In this document: positions 24,756 through 34,022 of the stretch, one piece after another
How positions within the stretch are numbered: position 1 is the stretch's first letter
Layout of the letters: every line of letters begins with the position of its first letter
NCBI GenBank assembly: GCA_963829135.1
Contig: CAWHHO010000004.1
Span: 124,001 to 188,000, forward strand
Source of the DNA: Kumtagia sp963829135
Lineage (GTDB): Bacteria; Pseudomonadota; Alphaproteobacteria; Rhizobiales; Rhizobiaceae
Direction: 5' to 3'
Length of the DNA stretch: 64,000 nt
Translations under genes and position numbers: made by a program
The notes under the pieces: model-generated
The model's database searches: none
Seen by the model: only the letters and a program-made list of their open reading frames with translations
Told to the model about the DNA's origin: nothing

Positions 24756-26528
24756 ATGTATCGGGCGCCAGTCGGGGAAATCGCCTTCACGCTGAAGCAC
24801 GTTGCCGGCATGAGGACGGCGATCGATGCCGGAGTACTCGGCGATCTTACCGAAGACCTTGCCGACGCCATTCTTGAAGAGGCCGGCCGCTTCGCCACCG
24901 ATGAAGTCGCGCCGCTGCGCACGGTTGGTGACCGGCAGGGAGCGGTGCTGGAAGGCGCATCGGTGCGTATGCCCGACGGCTGGAAAGACCTTTATCGTCG
25001 CTGGATAGCGGGCGGCTGGAACGGCCTGTCGGCGCCGGTCGCATTCGGCGGGCAGGGACTTCCGACGATGCTCGGCGTTGCGGCGCTCGAGATGTGGAAT
25101 TCCGGCTCGATGGCGTTTGGCATCGGTCCGACACTGACGATGGGTGCGATCGAGGCGCTGGAAAAGCACGCCTCGGAGGAACTGAAGGCGACCTATCTCG
25201 AAAAGCTGGTTTCCGGCGAGTGGATGGGGACGATGAACCTCACCGAGCCCCAGGCCGGCTCCGATCTCGCCGCGCTTAGAGCTCGCGCCGAACGTGCGGG
25301 CGACGGCACCTATCGCCTCTTCGGCCAGAAGATCTTTATCACCTATGGCGAGCACGACCTCACCGACAACATCGTGCATCTGGTGCTCGCGCGGCTGCCG
25401 GATGCGCCCGCCGGCACCAAGGGCATATCGTTGTTCCTCGTGCCGAAATTCCTGGTGAACGATGATGGAAGCCTCGGCGCCCGCAACGACGTCTTCTGCG
25501 CCTCCATCGAACACAAACTCGGCATTCACGGCTCGCCGACCTGCACGATGATCTTTGGCGACGGTTTCGCCGAGGACGGCTCGCCGGGCGCAATCGGCTG
25601 GCTGATCGGCGAGGAGCACAAGGGCCTCGCGTGCATGTTCACGATGATGAACAATGCTCGGCTGGCCGTCGGTATGCAGGGCGTGGCGGTCGCCGAGGCA
25701 GCGTTCCAGAAGGCGCTGGCCTTTGCCAACGAACGCCGCCAGGGCCGGGCCGCAAGCTATTCCGGCGATGGCATGTCGCCGATCGTTCATCACCCGGACG
25801 TCCAGCGCACCCTGTTGACGATGAAGGCGCTGACGGCAATCGCCCGCTCGATCAGCTATTGCTGCGCTCATGCGACCGATATGGCGCGAGCAGGTGGAGA
25901 CGGAGCCGGCTTCTGGCAGGAGCGCGCAAATCTGCTGACACCGGTCGCCAAAGCATTCTCGACCGATACCGGAGTCGATGTCGCCTCGCTCGGCGTGCAA
26001 GTGCATGGGGGTATGGGTTATATCGAGGAGACCGGAGCCGCGGCACTGTTGCGCGACGCGCGCATCGCGCCGATCTACGAAGGTACCAATGGCATCCAGG
26101 CGATCGATCTGGTGACGCGCAAGCTGCCGCAATCCGGAGGCGATCATGTGCGCAGCTACATCTCGGAACTACGGGAAGCCGTCGACGCGTTGCGCACCTC
26201 AAACCTTGATGGACTGGGCCATTCGGCGCGCAAACTCGACGCGGCAATCGACGATCTCGAGGCGACGACCGAGGAACTGATCACCTTGTTCCGCGATGGC
26301 AAGATGCAGGCCGTTCTAGCCGGTGCTACGCCTTATCTGCGGCTGTTCGCATTGGCTTCCGGCGGCGCCTTGTTGGCGCGGGCAGCCGCTGCAGAAGGTG
26401 CTGTGGAGCGAATCGCGCTGTGCCGCTTCTTTGCGGAGAATCTCGCGGGCGAAACCGCGTCGCTGCGCGCCACGGTCCTCGAAGGTGGCGAAAGCCTTGA
26501 AGCCGCCGCCCAGGCGCTGTTCACCTGA
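24756..26528 (+). CDS. Acyl-CoA dehydrogenase
   Basis: FAD flavoprotein of beta-oxidation, 590 residues, the longer type with an N-terminal extension and an extra C-terminal helical part. Motifs: GEWMGTMNLTEPQAGSDLAA, GQKIFITYGEHDLTDN, LGIHGSPTCTMIFGD, VQVHGGMGYIEETGAA and RIAPIYEGTNGIQAIDLVTR. The Glu in IYEGTNG is in the usual catalytic base position. Chain length preference cannot be read. It is followed 15 bases later by enoyl-CoA hydratase, so the two form a fatty acid degradation unit. Confidence 0.93.
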   Translation: MYRAPVGEIAFTLKHVAGMRTAIDAGVLGDLTEDLADAILEEAGRFATDEVAPLRTVGDRQGAVLEGASVRMPDGWKDLYRRWIAGGWNGLSAPVAFGGQGLPTMLGVAALEMWNSGSMAFGIGPTLTMGAIEALEKHASEELKATYLEKLVSGEWMGTMNLTEPQAGSDLAALRARAERAGDGTYRLFGQKIFITYGEHDLTDNIVHLVLARLPDAPAGTKGISLFLVPKFLVNDDGSLGARNDVFCASIEHKLGIHGSPTCTMIFGDGFAEDGSPGAIGWLIGEEHKGLACMFTMMNNARLAVGMQGVAVAEAAFQKALAFANERRQGRAASYSGDGMSPIVHHPDVQRTLLTMKALTAIARSISYCCAHATDMARAGGDGAGFWQERANLLTPVAKAFSTDTGVDVASLGVQVHGGMGYIEETGAAALLRDARIAPIYEGTNGIQAIDLVTRKLPQSGGDHVRSYISELREAVDALRTSNLDGLGHSARKLDAAIDDLEATTEELITLFRDGKMQAVLAGATPYLRLFALASGGALLARAAAAEGAVERIALCRFFAENLAGETASLRATVLEGGESLEAAAQALFT

Positions 26529-26543
26529 ACCGAGACATCTGCA

Positions 26544-27299
26544 ATGACGGACCATATCCTTATCGACCGGCGCGGCGCGATTCAGCTCATCCGCATGAAC
26601 CGGCCCGACAAGAAAAACGCCATCACACGCGCCATGTATGCGTCGATGGCAAAGGCGTTGGCTGATGGCGATGCCGATTCCGCAGTGCGCGTGCATGTTT
26701 TCCTCGGCGTTCCCGGCGCGTTTTCGGCGGGAAACGACCTTGCCGACTTCATGGCTGTGGCGACGGGCGGCGACACTGGCGCGGAGGTCTGGGACTTCCT
26801 GCTGGCGCTGGCCGGCGCGGAGAAACCGCTTGTTTCCGGTGTCGACGGCATCGCTGTCGGCATAGGCGCAACGATGAACCTGCATTGCGACCTGACGATC
26901 GCTACGCCGCGCACTGCCTTCCATACACCCTTTGTTGAACTCGGCCTCGTGCCGGAGGCGGCATCTAGCCTGCTTGCTCCGGCGCTGCTGGGCCATCAGC
27001 GGGCCTTTGCGCTGCTCGGGCTGGGTGAACCGCTGACGGCGGAACGCGCACTTGCCGCAGGACTGATCTATGCGATCGCCCCCGAGGATCGTCTGGAAGC
27101 GGAAACGCTGGCCGCTGCCGAGCGCATTGCCGCAAAGCCGCCCGAAGCTATGACGATCTCCCGCGCCCTGATGCGCGGCCCGCGCGATCAAATCATTGCC
27201 CGCATCCGTGAGGAAGGCGAGCATTTCCGTGCGCGTCTCAAATCTGACGAAGCGCGTTCCGCGTTCGCCGCTTTCCTGGCGCGCAAGAAACCCGGTTGA
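26544..27299 (+). CDS. Enoyl-CoA hydratase/isomerase family protein
   Basis: Crotonase fold, 251 residues. Conserved: IQLIRMNRPDKKNAITRAMY, oxyanion strand FSAGNDLADF, then GIAVGIGATMNLHCDLTIAT and TAFHTPFVELGLVPEAASS. One of the two hydratase Glu positions appears as Glu (VPEAAS), the other is not clear, so isomerase or another crotonase activity is possible. Same operon as the acyl-CoA dehydrogenase. Confidence 0.9.
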   Translation: MTDHILIDRRGAIQLIRMNRPDKKNAITRAMYASMAKALADGDADSAVRVHVFLGVPGAFSAGNDLADFMAVATGGDTGAEVWDFLLALAGAEKPLVSGVDGIAVGIGATMNLHCDLTIATPRTAFHTPFVELGLVPEAASSLLAPALLGHQRAFALLGLGEPLTAERALAAGLIYAIAPEDRLEAETLAAAERIAAKPPEAMTISRALMRGPRDQIIARIREEGEHFRARLKSDEARSAFAAFLARKKPG

Positions 27300-27366
27300 A
27301 CGCAGCCCTGCGCGCGCTTACCTTCTCATTGGTGGCGCATTTATCCATGTCGGTACGGAGGGGAAA

Positions 27367-28284
27367 ATGTTGTCGACTGCCAACCGCAAGCTGACCACAG
27401 TCTTCTCCGCCGATGTTCATGGCTACTCCCGTCTGATGGAAGCCGACGAGGAAGGCACATTCGCGACGCTTAAGATCTATCGCGATGCAATGGGTAGACT
27501 GATCGCGTCGCATGGCGGCCGCGTCGTCAACACGTGGGGCGACGGTGTGATAGCCGAATTTCCCAGCGTCGTGGCGGCAGTGCGAGCCGCGGTCGACGTG
27601 CAGAACGAGCTTGCCGGTCACAATGCGGGCAAGCCCGACGAGTCCTGCATGCGGTTCCGCATCGGCATCAATCTTGGCGACGTAATTGTCGACGGCGAGG
27701 ACATTTATGGTGATGGCGTCAACATAGCCGCCCGGCTTCAGGCCGCCGCCGAACCGGGCGGCATTCTGATTTCCAACACCGTCTACGATCAGGTTCGCAA
27801 CAAGCTTGCCGTCGGCTTCGAATTCCTCGGCAATCTCGCGGTCAAGAATTTGGACGAGAGTGTGCCGAGCTATTCGGTTCGCATCGGCGACACACCGGCC
27901 GCAACCCAGCGCGCATCAGCCTCAGACGGGCGACAGGAACTGCGTCCCGAGGCGAGCGGCGAGGTCAGCGTCGGCGGCTTCCGGATGCGCCGCAAGGTTG
28001 CGATTCTGGGACTGCTGGCCGCAGGTTTCGTAGCGATCAACCTCGCCGCCTCGCCCGATACTTTCTGGGCGAGGTGGCCGTTGCTCGTCCTGGCGATGAT
28101 TGCCGGCCTTGACTGGGCGCGGCAAACCAACCGCTTCAACCGTTCTTTCGCGTCCCTGGCGGTGGTCGGCCTTGGTCTGGTCGCCATCAACCTGTTTAGC
28201 TGGAGCGGCCAATTCTGGGCGGTGTGGCCGCTTATGGTGATTGCCTTGGTCGCCGGGGCGCGCTGGCTGATGCGCCGTGCGTAG
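27367..28284 (+). CDS. Class III adenylate/guanylate cyclase with duplicated C-terminal 2TM unit
   Basis: 305 residues from ATG 27367 (GGAGGGG upstream). The cyclase domain spans about 1-180: TVFSADVHGYSRLMEADEEG, then GRVVNTWGDGVIAEF, INLGDVIVDGEDIYGDGVNI, AARLQAAAEPGGILIS. The metal Asp pair and GDG loop are present. The C-terminal 100 residues carry four hydrophobic helices as two similar units (FVAINLAASPDTFWARWPLL and LVAINLFSWSGQFWAVWPLM). In this group the catalytic domain usually leads into TPR or other sensors; here it leads into membrane helices. Confidence 0.88.
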   Translation: MLSTANRKLTTVFSADVHGYSRLMEADEEGTFATLKIYRDAMGRLIASHGGRVVNTWGDGVIAEFPSVVAAVRAAVDVQNELAGHNAGKPDESCMRFRIGINLGDVIVDGEDIYGDGVNIAARLQAAAEPGGILISNTVYDQVRNKLAVGFEFLGNLAVKNLDESVPSYSVRIGDTPAATQRASASDGRQELRPEASGEVSVGGFRMRRKVAILGLLAAGFVAINLAASPDTFWARWPLLVLAMIAGLDWARQTNRFNRSFASLAVVGLGLVAINLFSWSGQFWAVWPLMVIALVAGARWLMRRA

Positions 28285-28341
28285 AACGAAGTGAGCTGCC
28301 AAAAAAATACGCAATTGCGGCGTGAACGGGATCTGCAGGGC

Positions 28342-28956
28342 TTAGGGATAAAGCCGTGTCTTGGCCCAGCCTTGGGGTTCGCGCGTGAAGACCATCCGGT
28401 CATGCAGGCGGAATGGCCGGTCGTGCCAGAACTCGAAATGCGATGGCATGATGCGAAAGCCCGACCAGTACGCCGGGCGCGGTATCTCGCCGATCGGATA
28501 TTTCGCAGTGTATTCCGCTACCGCCTTCTCCAGGGCGAACCTGCTTTCGAGCGGGCGCGACTGTTTTGACGCCCAGGCTCCGATGCGGCTGCCGCGCGGC
28601 CGCGTCGCGTAATATTCGTCTGCCTCCGCATTAGAAACGATCTCAACCGGACCGCGCACCCGAACCTGGCGGCGCAGCGATTTCCAGTGGAAACACATTG
28701 CCGCCTTTCGGCTAGCCAGGATTTCGCGGCCCTTGGCGCTTTCGAAATTCGTGTAGAAAACGAAGCCGCGCTCATCGAACCCCTTCAGCAGCACCATGCG
28801 CACATTCGGCAGCCCATCCGGATCCACGGTCGCCAGAGCGACGCCGTTCGGATCGTTGACTTCATTCTTCGTCGCGTCGTCGAGCCATTCGCCGAAGAGC
28901 CGGTAGGGCTCATTGCTTTCGGTAAAGTCATTATTTCTTAACTCAATTTGACTCAT
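28342..28956 (-). CDS. pdxH: Pyridoxamine 5'-phosphate oxidase
   Basis: FMN enzyme that oxidises PNP or PMP to PLP, 204 residues from ATG 28956. Motifs: NGVALATVDPDGLPNVRMVL, LKGFDERGFVFYTNFESAKG, MCFHWKSLRRQVRVRGPVE, RPRGSRIGAWASKQS and the C-terminal EFWHDRPFRLHDR. The upstream open frame (20 codons) lacks family residues and is not used. Confidence 0.95.
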   Translation of the reverse strand: MSQIELRNNDFTESNEPYRLFGEWLDDATKNEVNDPNGVALATVDPDGLPNVRMVLLKGFDERGFVFYTNFESAKGREILASRKAAMCFHWKSLRRQVRVRGPVEIVSNAEADEYYATRPRGSRIGAWASKQSRPLESRFALEKAVAEYTAKYPIGEIPRPAYWSGFRIMPSHFEFWHDRPFRLHDRMVFTREPQGWAKTRLYP

Positions 28957-29001
28957 GGTCCTGATCCGTTGGGACAGTTCTGGTTGGGAGATTGCCGATT
29001 G

Positions 29002-29463
29002 TTGCGACGTGCGCAAGCCTCTCGAGACATAAGTCCGCGAGCGCCGCGCTTCGCCAGCATGCTGATTCCCGTGGTGATCGTCGCTATTCTTGGCGGTTGC
29101 GCGGCGGGCGGCTTCGGCCTGAGCAAGGCGGAAATTGATCCAAGCATCACCACTGGTGCCGTCAACAACACCGCCCCTGCCAACCCCGAGCAGCGCTCCG
29201 ATGAGGCTACGATCCGCAATGCGGTGTCCTCGGCCGACATAGAGTTGTTAAAGACCGGAGTGCCGTTGCCCTGGGCGAATGCCGATACCGGCTCGCGCGG
29301 CGCCATTGACAGTCTGGTCGAGGAAAAGCGCAACGATAGGCTCTGCCGCCGCTTCACCACGTCTCGCGAAAGCTTCGACGGTGTTGCAGTCTACACAGGT
29401 CAGGCCTGCATGGTCGCACCCGGCACGTGGCAGATGCAGGAGTTCAATCCGGCAGGAACGTAG
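29002..29463 (+). CDS. Lipoprotein, surface antigen-like
   Basis: About 153 residues. A hydrophobic segment (MLIPVVIVAILGGCAAGG) with a lipobox L-G-G-C marks a lipoprotein. The mature part has a conserved tail (RLCRRFTTSRESFDGVAVYT, GQACMVAPGTWQM), resembling rhizobial RT0821/Lpp0805-type surface proteins. The start is uncertain: TTG 29002 has a GGGAG site upstream, ATG 29059 lies just before the helix. It is divergent from pdxH with nearly overlapping 5' ends. Confidence 0.75.
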   Translation: MRRAQASRDISPRAPRFASMLIPVVIVAILGGCAAGGFGLSKAEIDPSITTGAVNNTAPANPEQRSDEATIRNAVSSADIELLKTGVPLPWANADTGSRGAIDSLVEEKRNDRLCRRFTTSRESFDGVAVYTGQACMVAPGTWQMQEFNPAGT

Positions 29464-29838
29464 CGGGTGGAATTCGGAGAAGCGGTCCGGGGCGCGTTTG
29501 CAATTCATAAAGCCGAGGCGCATTCACTAACGATGAAGAACCGAAAGCGCTCTGTCGCTTCCTGTGGGCATTTCACCGAGGCTTGGCATAAGGAAGTCGG
29601 ACGGCGGCGCACGGCGCAGCGTCTATGAACTTCACCTCACAAGGCGAATTAAAATGCGCGGCCGCCCACAATAGCCAGGTCCTGAAATGTTTCGTGGCAA
29701 CGATCAGGCGCGTGAATGCGGCGGAGCGGAACGAGCGTTTAACTTTGCTCCGATCATGCGCCAACGCCTCTGGAATTTGTTCCTAATCCACCGCATATAG
29801 GGAGCGACCCTAATTTCATTTGCGGCAGGCAGTCACAT
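29464..29838. other. Gap before the DnaJ-like gene, no gene supported
   Basis: 375 bases with lower GC than neighbours. Short open frames on both strands lack ribosome sites or family features. No RNA gene recognised. Confidence 0.45.
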
Positions 29839-30765
29839 ATGCGCGATCCCTACGAGGTGCTGGGCGTTGCGAAAACCGCGACGCCCAAGGACATCAAGTC
29901 GGCTTACCGGAAGCAGGCGAAGAAGTATCATCCGGACCAGAATCCTGACGATCCGAAGGCAAAGGAGCGATTCAACGCCGCCACCCAAGCCTACGATATT
30001 GTCGGCGATGAGAAGAACCGTGCCGCCTATGATCGCGGTGAAATCGATGGTGAAGGCAAGCCGAAGTTCCAGGGTTTTGAAGCGGGCGGTGGCGATCCGT
30101 TCGCCGGTTTTCGCGGCCAGGGTGGGCCAGGTTCGCGCTACGAATTCCGCGCTGGCGGCGGTGACGCAGGCGACATCTTCAGCGAAATATTCGGTCAGGC
30201 CTTTCCTGGAGGCGCCCGGGGGCCCAGCGGAATGGGTGGCATGGGCGGAGGCCGCCGCCCGCCCGTCGGCGAGGATATGAACGCGACGCTTGACGTCAGC
30301 GTCGAGGAAGTTGCAACCGCCGCCAAAGTGAGCGCCATTTTTCCGGATGGACGCAAGCTCGCGGTGAAGCTGCCGGCCTTTGTCGAGGAAGGCCAGACGA
30401 TCCGGCTGAAAGGCCAGGGCGGACAAGGTCCGGGCGGCGCGGGCGATGCATTGGTGAAGATCCTCATCCGTAAGCATTCGCGCTATCGCGTCGAAGGCCG
30501 CGACCTGCATGTCGATCAGCCAGTACCGCTGGAAGACGCGATCCTCGGAGAAAAGGTCCCTATCGAGACGCCGACCGGCAAGCTGGCGATAACCGTGCCG
30601 GCATGGTCGAGTTCCGACAAGGTGCTTCGCCTTAAGGGGAGGGGACTGCCGGTCAAAACCGGGGGTCACGCCGACCTCTATGTGCACCTGCGCGTTATGC
30701 TTCCGGAGACGCCGGACCCCGAACTGGAAGCGCTGGCCCGCAAGCGGCGGGAGCAGCGGTCGTAA
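29839..30765 (+). CDS. DnaJ C-terminal domain chaperone (CbpA-like)
   Basis: Co-chaperone of 308 residues. J domain at 1-65 (MRDPYEVLGVAKTATPKDIK, HPD in KKYHPDQNPD), then a Gly/Phe-rich linker (about 75-140), then a C-terminal substrate domain (DVSVEEVATAAKVS, EEGQTIRLKGQGGQG, LRLKGRGLPVKTGGHADLYV). No zinc-finger CxxCxGxG repeats, so it is type II, like CbpA. Confidence 0.92.
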   Translation: MRDPYEVLGVAKTATPKDIKSAYRKQAKKYHPDQNPDDPKAKERFNAATQAYDIVGDEKNRAAYDRGEIDGEGKPKFQGFEAGGGDPFAGFRGQGGPGSRYEFRAGGGDAGDIFSEIFGQAFPGGARGPSGMGGMGGGRRPPVGEDMNATLDVSVEEVATAAKVSAIFPDGRKLAVKLPAFVEEGQTIRLKGQGGQGPGGAGDALVKILIRKHSRYRVEGRDLHVDQPVPLEDAILGEKVPIETPTGKLAITVPAWSSSDKVLRLKGRGLPVKTGGHADLYVHLRVMLPETPDPELEALARKRREQRS

Positions 30766-30939
30766 GTCGTGCATCGTCGAATCACGACGTTGGTTTGTGA
30801 CTGTTCGCAAACTCCTCTCCCGCCACCGACCCGAACCACCGACAACCCACGATCAACGACCCACCACTGACGACCAGACTTGAAGGCTCATACCGCCTAT
30901 GCGATAGGGCGGTCGCAAACCTTTATGGGAGTGGTGTCG

Positions 30940-31758
30940 ATGGCGGGTGGACAGGGCCTTATGGCCGGCAAGCGGGGCCTTATCATGGGTGTCGCAAACA
31001 ACCGGTCGATCGCCTATGGCATTGCCAAGGCCTGCGCCGATCAGGGTGCGGAGATCGCGCTGACCTATCAGGGCGAAGCCTTCAAGAAGCGCGTCGAACC
31101 GCTTGCGCAGGAACTCGGCGCGCATGTCGTCGGTCATTGCGACGTCACCGACGCTGCGACACTCGACGCCGTCTTTGCCGAAGTCGCCAAGTTGTGGGGC
31201 AAGATCGATTTCGTCGTCCACGCCATCGCCTTCTCCGACAAGGAAGAGCTTGACGGCCGCTATGTCGATACGACCCGCGCCAATTTCTCCAAGACCATGG
31301 ATATTTCTGTTTTCTCCTTCACCGACGTTGCCAAGCGCGCCGAAGTCCTGATGCCCGACGGCGGTTCGTTGCTGACACTGACCTATTATGGGGCTGAGAA
31401 GGTGATGCCTCACTACAACGTCATGGGCGTGGCCAAGGCAGCGCTGGAGGCAAGTGTGCGCTATCTCGCGGTCGATCTCGGCGGCAAGAACATCCGCGTC
31501 AACGCGATCTCTGCCGGGCCGATCAAGACACTGGCTGCTTCGGGCATTGGCGACTTCCGCTACATCCTGCGCTGGAACGAGTACAATGCTCCGCTCAAAC
31601 GCACGGTTACCCCCGAGGAAGTCGGCGCTTCCGGCGTCTACTTCCTCTCGGATCTTTCGCGCGCCGTTACCGGCGAGGTTCATCACGTCGACTCGGGCTA
31701 TCATGTCGTCGGGATGAAGGCCGTGGACGCGCCGGATATCAGCGTTGTCAAGGAATAG
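30940..31758 (+). CDS. fabI: Enoyl-[acyl-carrier-protein] reductase (NADH)
   Basis: Last reduction step of the fatty acid elongation cycle. About 272 residues from ATG 30940 (MAGGQGLMAGKRGLIMGVAN). NAD-binding GVANNRSIAYGIA, catalytic Tyr/Lys in TYYGAEKVMPHYNVMGVAK and RVNAISAGPIKTLAASGIGD are all FabI-type. Earlier in-frame starts exist (30925, 30880) but the region is not conserved-looking. It is the target class of triclosan. Confidence 0.94.
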   Translation: MAGGQGLMAGKRGLIMGVANNRSIAYGIAKACADQGAEIALTYQGEAFKKRVEPLAQELGAHVVGHCDVTDAATLDAVFAEVAKLWGKIDFVVHAIAFSDKEELDGRYVDTTRANFSKTMDISVFSFTDVAKRAEVLMPDGGSLLTLTYYGAEKVMPHYNVMGVAKAALEASVRYLAVDLGGKNIRVNAISAGPIKTLAASGIGDFRYILRWNEYNAPLKRTVTPEEVGASGVYFLSDLSRAVTGEVHHVDSGYHVVGMKAVDAPDISVVKE

Positions 31759-31787
31759 GCGGCGGTAAGCGTTTGTACGCCGGTACG

Positions 31788-32375
31788 ATGCGGCCGCTGA
31801 TCTATTTCGTGCGCCACGGCGAGACGCAGTGGAACGCCGAGGGACGCCTCCAGGGCCAAGCCGAAAACGACATCAACGACAAGGGCCGCCAGCAGGCCGA
31901 CCGCAACGGTGAGCGCCTGCGCGGGCTGATCCCCGATCCCCACGCTTTCGATTTTGTGGCGAGCCCGATGCGCCGGACCCGGGAGACGATGGAGCGCGTG
32001 CGCACCGCGATGGGCCTCGATCCGAACGCCTATCGCACCGATGACCGCCTGGTCGAAGTCAGCTTTGGCGACTGGCAAGGCTTTACATTCGCCGAACTCG
32101 AGGCAGCAGAAGCCGGCATCACCAAGGCGCGCAAGCGTAACAAATGGGACTTCGTGCCGCCGGGCAAGGACGCTGAAAGCTATCAGATGCTGATGGAGCG
32201 CGTGCGGCCCTGGCTGGACGAAGTCAACAGGCCGACGGTCTGCGTTACGCATGGCGGCGTGATGCGCACCATTTTCCGGATGATCGTCTCGACACAGCCG
32301 AAGGAAGCCGCAGCGCTGGAGATCTTCCAGGACCGCATCCTGCGCTTGCAGAATGACCGGCTGGAGTGGCTTTGA
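31788..32375 (+). CDS. Histidine phosphatase / phosphoglycerate mutase-like
   Basis: 195 residues from ATG 31788. RHG motif in YFVRHGETQWNAEGRLQGQA, second conserved Arg region VASPMRRTRETMERV, second His in VCVTHGGVMRTIF. A cofactor-type mutase or broad phosphatase cannot be told apart by these motifs. It follows fabI by about 30 bases on the same strand. Confidence 0.88.
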   Translation: MRPLIYFVRHGETQWNAEGRLQGQAENDINDKGRQQADRNGERLRGLIPDPHAFDFVASPMRRTRETMERVRTAMGLDPNAYRTDDRLVEVSFGDWQGFTFAELEAAEAGITKARKRNKWDFVPPGKDAESYQMLMERVRPWLDEVNRPTVCVTHGGVMRTIFRMIVSTQPKEAAALEIFQDRILRLQNDRLEWL

Positions 32376-32389
32376 GGGTTCGCGGACGT

Positions 32390-32638
32390 CTATTCCGATA
32401 ACTGCATGTCGGTGATCAGGTTCTGGCCTTCAATCGTGTCGTAGGCGAGCAGGACTTCCATGCCCTCCTTGATGGACTCCATATCGAATTCGCCGGGGAG
32501 CTTGTATGCCTTGCCGTCTTCCAGCGTGATCGTCAGATTGTCGGTGTCAATCGACTTGATCTTGCCTTCCGCTTCAGCGGCGAACGCGGCGCTTGTCATC
32601 AGAAATGCTACGCAAACGGCGCTGATCAGGTTGCGCAT
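32390..32638 (-). CDS. DUF1344 domain periplasmic protein
   Basis: 82 residues with a signal peptide (ISAVCVAFLMTSAAFA, cut after AFA) and a small beta domain: EGKIKSIDTDNLTITLEDGK and YKLPGEFDMESIKEGMEVLL. This is the rhizobial DUF1344 pattern, function unknown. Convergent with the phosphatase gene. Confidence 0.88.
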   Translation of the reverse strand: MRNLISAVCVAFLMTSAAFAAEAEGKIKSIDTDNLTITLEDGKAYKLPGEFDMESIKEGMEVLLAYDTIEGQNLITDMQLSE

Positions 32639-32811
32639 CTCGAACCTCTTTTTGCTATTTATCCGCCTTTGGCGGATGTTTCCCCCGACCCTGGAGAAGA
32701 CCGTAACTCCGGGAATGTGTCAAAACTATTTCTGGCTTCAGTGCCGTTTGACCCCATGAAAAAACGCCCATAGAAGGCGGAACGCCGATCAGGCCTGTTC
32801 AGAGACACGAA

Positions 32812-33909
32812 ATGTCGCACAACACATTTGGCCATCTTTTCCGTGTTACCACCTGGGGTGAAAGCCACGGGCCGGCACTCGGATGCGTGGTCGACGGCTG
32901 CCCGCCCGGTATTCGTTTCACGCTGGCCGAAATCCAGGCCGATCTCGACCGGCGCCGTCCGGGCCAGTCGCGTTTCGTGACTCAGCGTCGCGAGCCGGAT
33001 GAGGTGAAAATCCTTTCCGGCGTGCTCATCGACGACGATGGCGAGACGATGGTGACGACCGGTACGCCGATTTCGATGTCCATCGAAAATGTCGACCAGC
33101 GTTCAAAGGATTACGGTGAGATCGCCCGGCAGTATCGTCCCGGGCATGCCGACTACACTTACGATGTCAAATACGGATTGCGCGATTTCCGCGGCGGCGG
33201 CCGTTCCTCGGCCCGCGAAACCGCCGCGCGGGTTGCCGCGGGCGCGCTGGCGCGCAAAGTCGTCCCGGGCATGGTGGTGCGCGGCGCACTGGTCGCCATG
33301 GGCGACCATGAGATCGAGCGAGACAACTGGAACTGGGAATTCGTGCATGATGCCGAAAATCCATTCTTCACCCCCGATCCGGCCTCGGTTGCAAAGTTTG
33401 CAGACTATCTTGACGGCATCCGCAAGGCCGGTTCTTCGGTTGGTGCTGTAATCGAGGTCGTTGCCGAGGGCGTGCCGGCGGGTCTGGGCGCGCCCATCTA
33501 CGCCAAGCTTGACCAGGACATTGCCGGCAATCTGATGTCGATCAATGCGGTGAAGGGCGTGGAGATCGGGGAAGGATTCAACGCCGCTCGCCTGACCGGC
33601 GAGCAGAACGCCGATGAAATGCGCATGGGCAATGATGGCCAGCCGATCTTCCTGTCGAACCACGCCGGCGGCATTCTTGGCGGCATCTCGACCGGCCAGC
33701 CTGTCGTGGCTCGGTTCGCCGTAAAGCCGACCTCGTCGATCCTCACGCCTCGGCGCTCCATCGACATCGACGGGAACGACGTCGAGGTGAAGACGAAGGG
33801 CCGCCACGATCCATGCGTCGGTATCCGCGCGGTGCCTATCGGCGAGGCGATGGTTGCCTGCGCGATTGCCGATCACTATCTGCGTCACCGTGGCCAGACC
33901 GGACGGTGA
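32812..33909 (+). CDS. aroC: Chorismate synthase
   Basis: Final shikimate pathway enzyme, using reduced FMN; 365 residues. Signatures: TWGESHGPALGCVVDGCPPG, RRPGQSRFVTQRREPDEVKI, GHADYTYDVKYGLRDFRGGG, RSSARETAARVAAGALARK and SNHAGGILGGISTGQPV. Complete and of normal length. Confidence 0.97.
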   Translation: MSHNTFGHLFRVTTWGESHGPALGCVVDGCPPGIRFTLAEIQADLDRRRPGQSRFVTQRREPDEVKILSGVLIDDDGETMVTTGTPISMSIENVDQRSKDYGEIARQYRPGHADYTYDVKYGLRDFRGGGRSSARETAARVAAGALARKVVPGMVVRGALVAMGDHEIERDNWNWEFVHDAENPFFTPDPASVAKFADYLDGIRKAGSSVGAVIEVVAEGVPAGLGAPIYAKLDQDIAGNLMSINAVKGVEIGEGFNAARLTGEQNADEMRMGNDGQPIFLSNHAGGILGGISTGQPVVARFAVKPTSSILTPRRSIDIDGNDVEVKTKGRHDPCVGIRAVPIGEAMVACAIADHYLRHRGQTGR

Positions 33910-34022
33910 GTCGGTTGTGGACCGTCCCTCGTTGGTCGTGATGATGCGACGGCGACGATCTCACGGATCGGCCGCGCGCGCCTCGACCGACAAATAGCGA
34001 CCTACGAACAACGAGCAACGCA

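Noticed and set aside
24693..26147. A 484-codon frame antisense to the acyl-CoA dehydrogenase gene
   Set aside because: The opposite strand has a clear family match and this frame has none.
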